Position numbers and translations under genes: made by a program. Shown piece by piece: positions 5,826-5,830 of a DNA stretch of 5,830 bases. Below the pieces are notes generated by a model. That model worked only from the letters and a program-made list of their open reading frames with translations. It did no database searches and was not told the origin of the DNA. Numbering within the stretch: the stretch's first letter is position 1; the number at the start of each line of letters is the position of its first letter. The DNA comes from Bacteroidia bacterium (GTDB taxonomy: Bacteria > Bacteroidota > Bacteroidia > JABEUT01): contig JABEUT010000233.1 of the NCBI GenBank assembly GCA_013044305.1, forward strand, positions 1 to 5,830. Direction: 5' to 3'.

Positions 5826-5830
5826 GTGAA

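Noticed and set aside
5741..5830. A - strand frame open from the right edge to a TAA, 29 codons, ending I-N-T-Y-Y
   Set aside because: It could be the tail of a gene upstream of nuoC, but an open run of this length is common by chance in AT-rich sequence. The residues do not resemble the C-terminus of NuoB or any protein I know.
1..5830. Search for a mobile element, CRISPR array, tRNA/rRNA, riboswitch or defence module
   Set aside because: Almost all sequence is accounted for by six housekeeping-type genes, and the spacers are all about 200 nt or shorter. No repeat-spacer pattern, transposase motif, cloverleaf or known riboswitch core was seen, so no new system is claimed.

Overview
The window reads as a stretch of ordinary chromosome from a member of the Bacteroidota, plausibly the Chitinophagales/Sphingobacteria side of the phylum. 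The pointers are TAnnTTTG boxes (the -7 element of the Bacteroidota primary sigma factor) just upstream of two genes, A-rich leaders with little Shine-Dalgarno sequence, a Bacteroidota-looking secreted lipoprotein, and MnmA, NuoC and NuoD protein styles that I associate with that phylum from memory. No database search was possible, so the lineage is an inference.

Layout on the + strand: the C-terminal 75 codons of clpP (ATP-dependent protease proteolytic subunit) run in from the left edge and end at a strong hairpin-plus-T-run terminator. mnmA (tRNA U34 2-thiolase) follows with a GTG start. A 230-residue predicted lipoprotein of unknown function overlaps its stop codon in an ATGA junction, so these two are almost certainly one transcript. 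After a 161-nt spacer with a nested inverted repeat and a good -7 box comes a complete pyruvate kinase gene, pyk.

Layout on the - strand: nuoC and nuoD (peripheral-arm subunits of complex I, as separate genes) are read leftwards towards pyk. pyk and nuoD converge on a 40-nt spacer that holds an AT-rich imperfect hairpin. The 178 nt upstream of nuoC carry a -7 box and no convincing gene, so nuoC-nuoD looks like a self-contained two-gene unit and not the middle of a long nuo operon.

Functionally the genes are housekeeping: protein turnover, tRNA wobble thiolation, the last step of glycolysis and respiratory NADH oxidation. I see no mobile element, CRISPR array, RNA gene or defence system, and no evidence of a new multi-gene system. 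The points worth a second look are local: a three-cysteine active site in MnmA, the K+-independent residue signature in pyruvate kinase, the isolated nuoCD pair, an altered NuoD C-terminus, the uncharacterised lipoprotein coupled to mnmA, and structured spacers.
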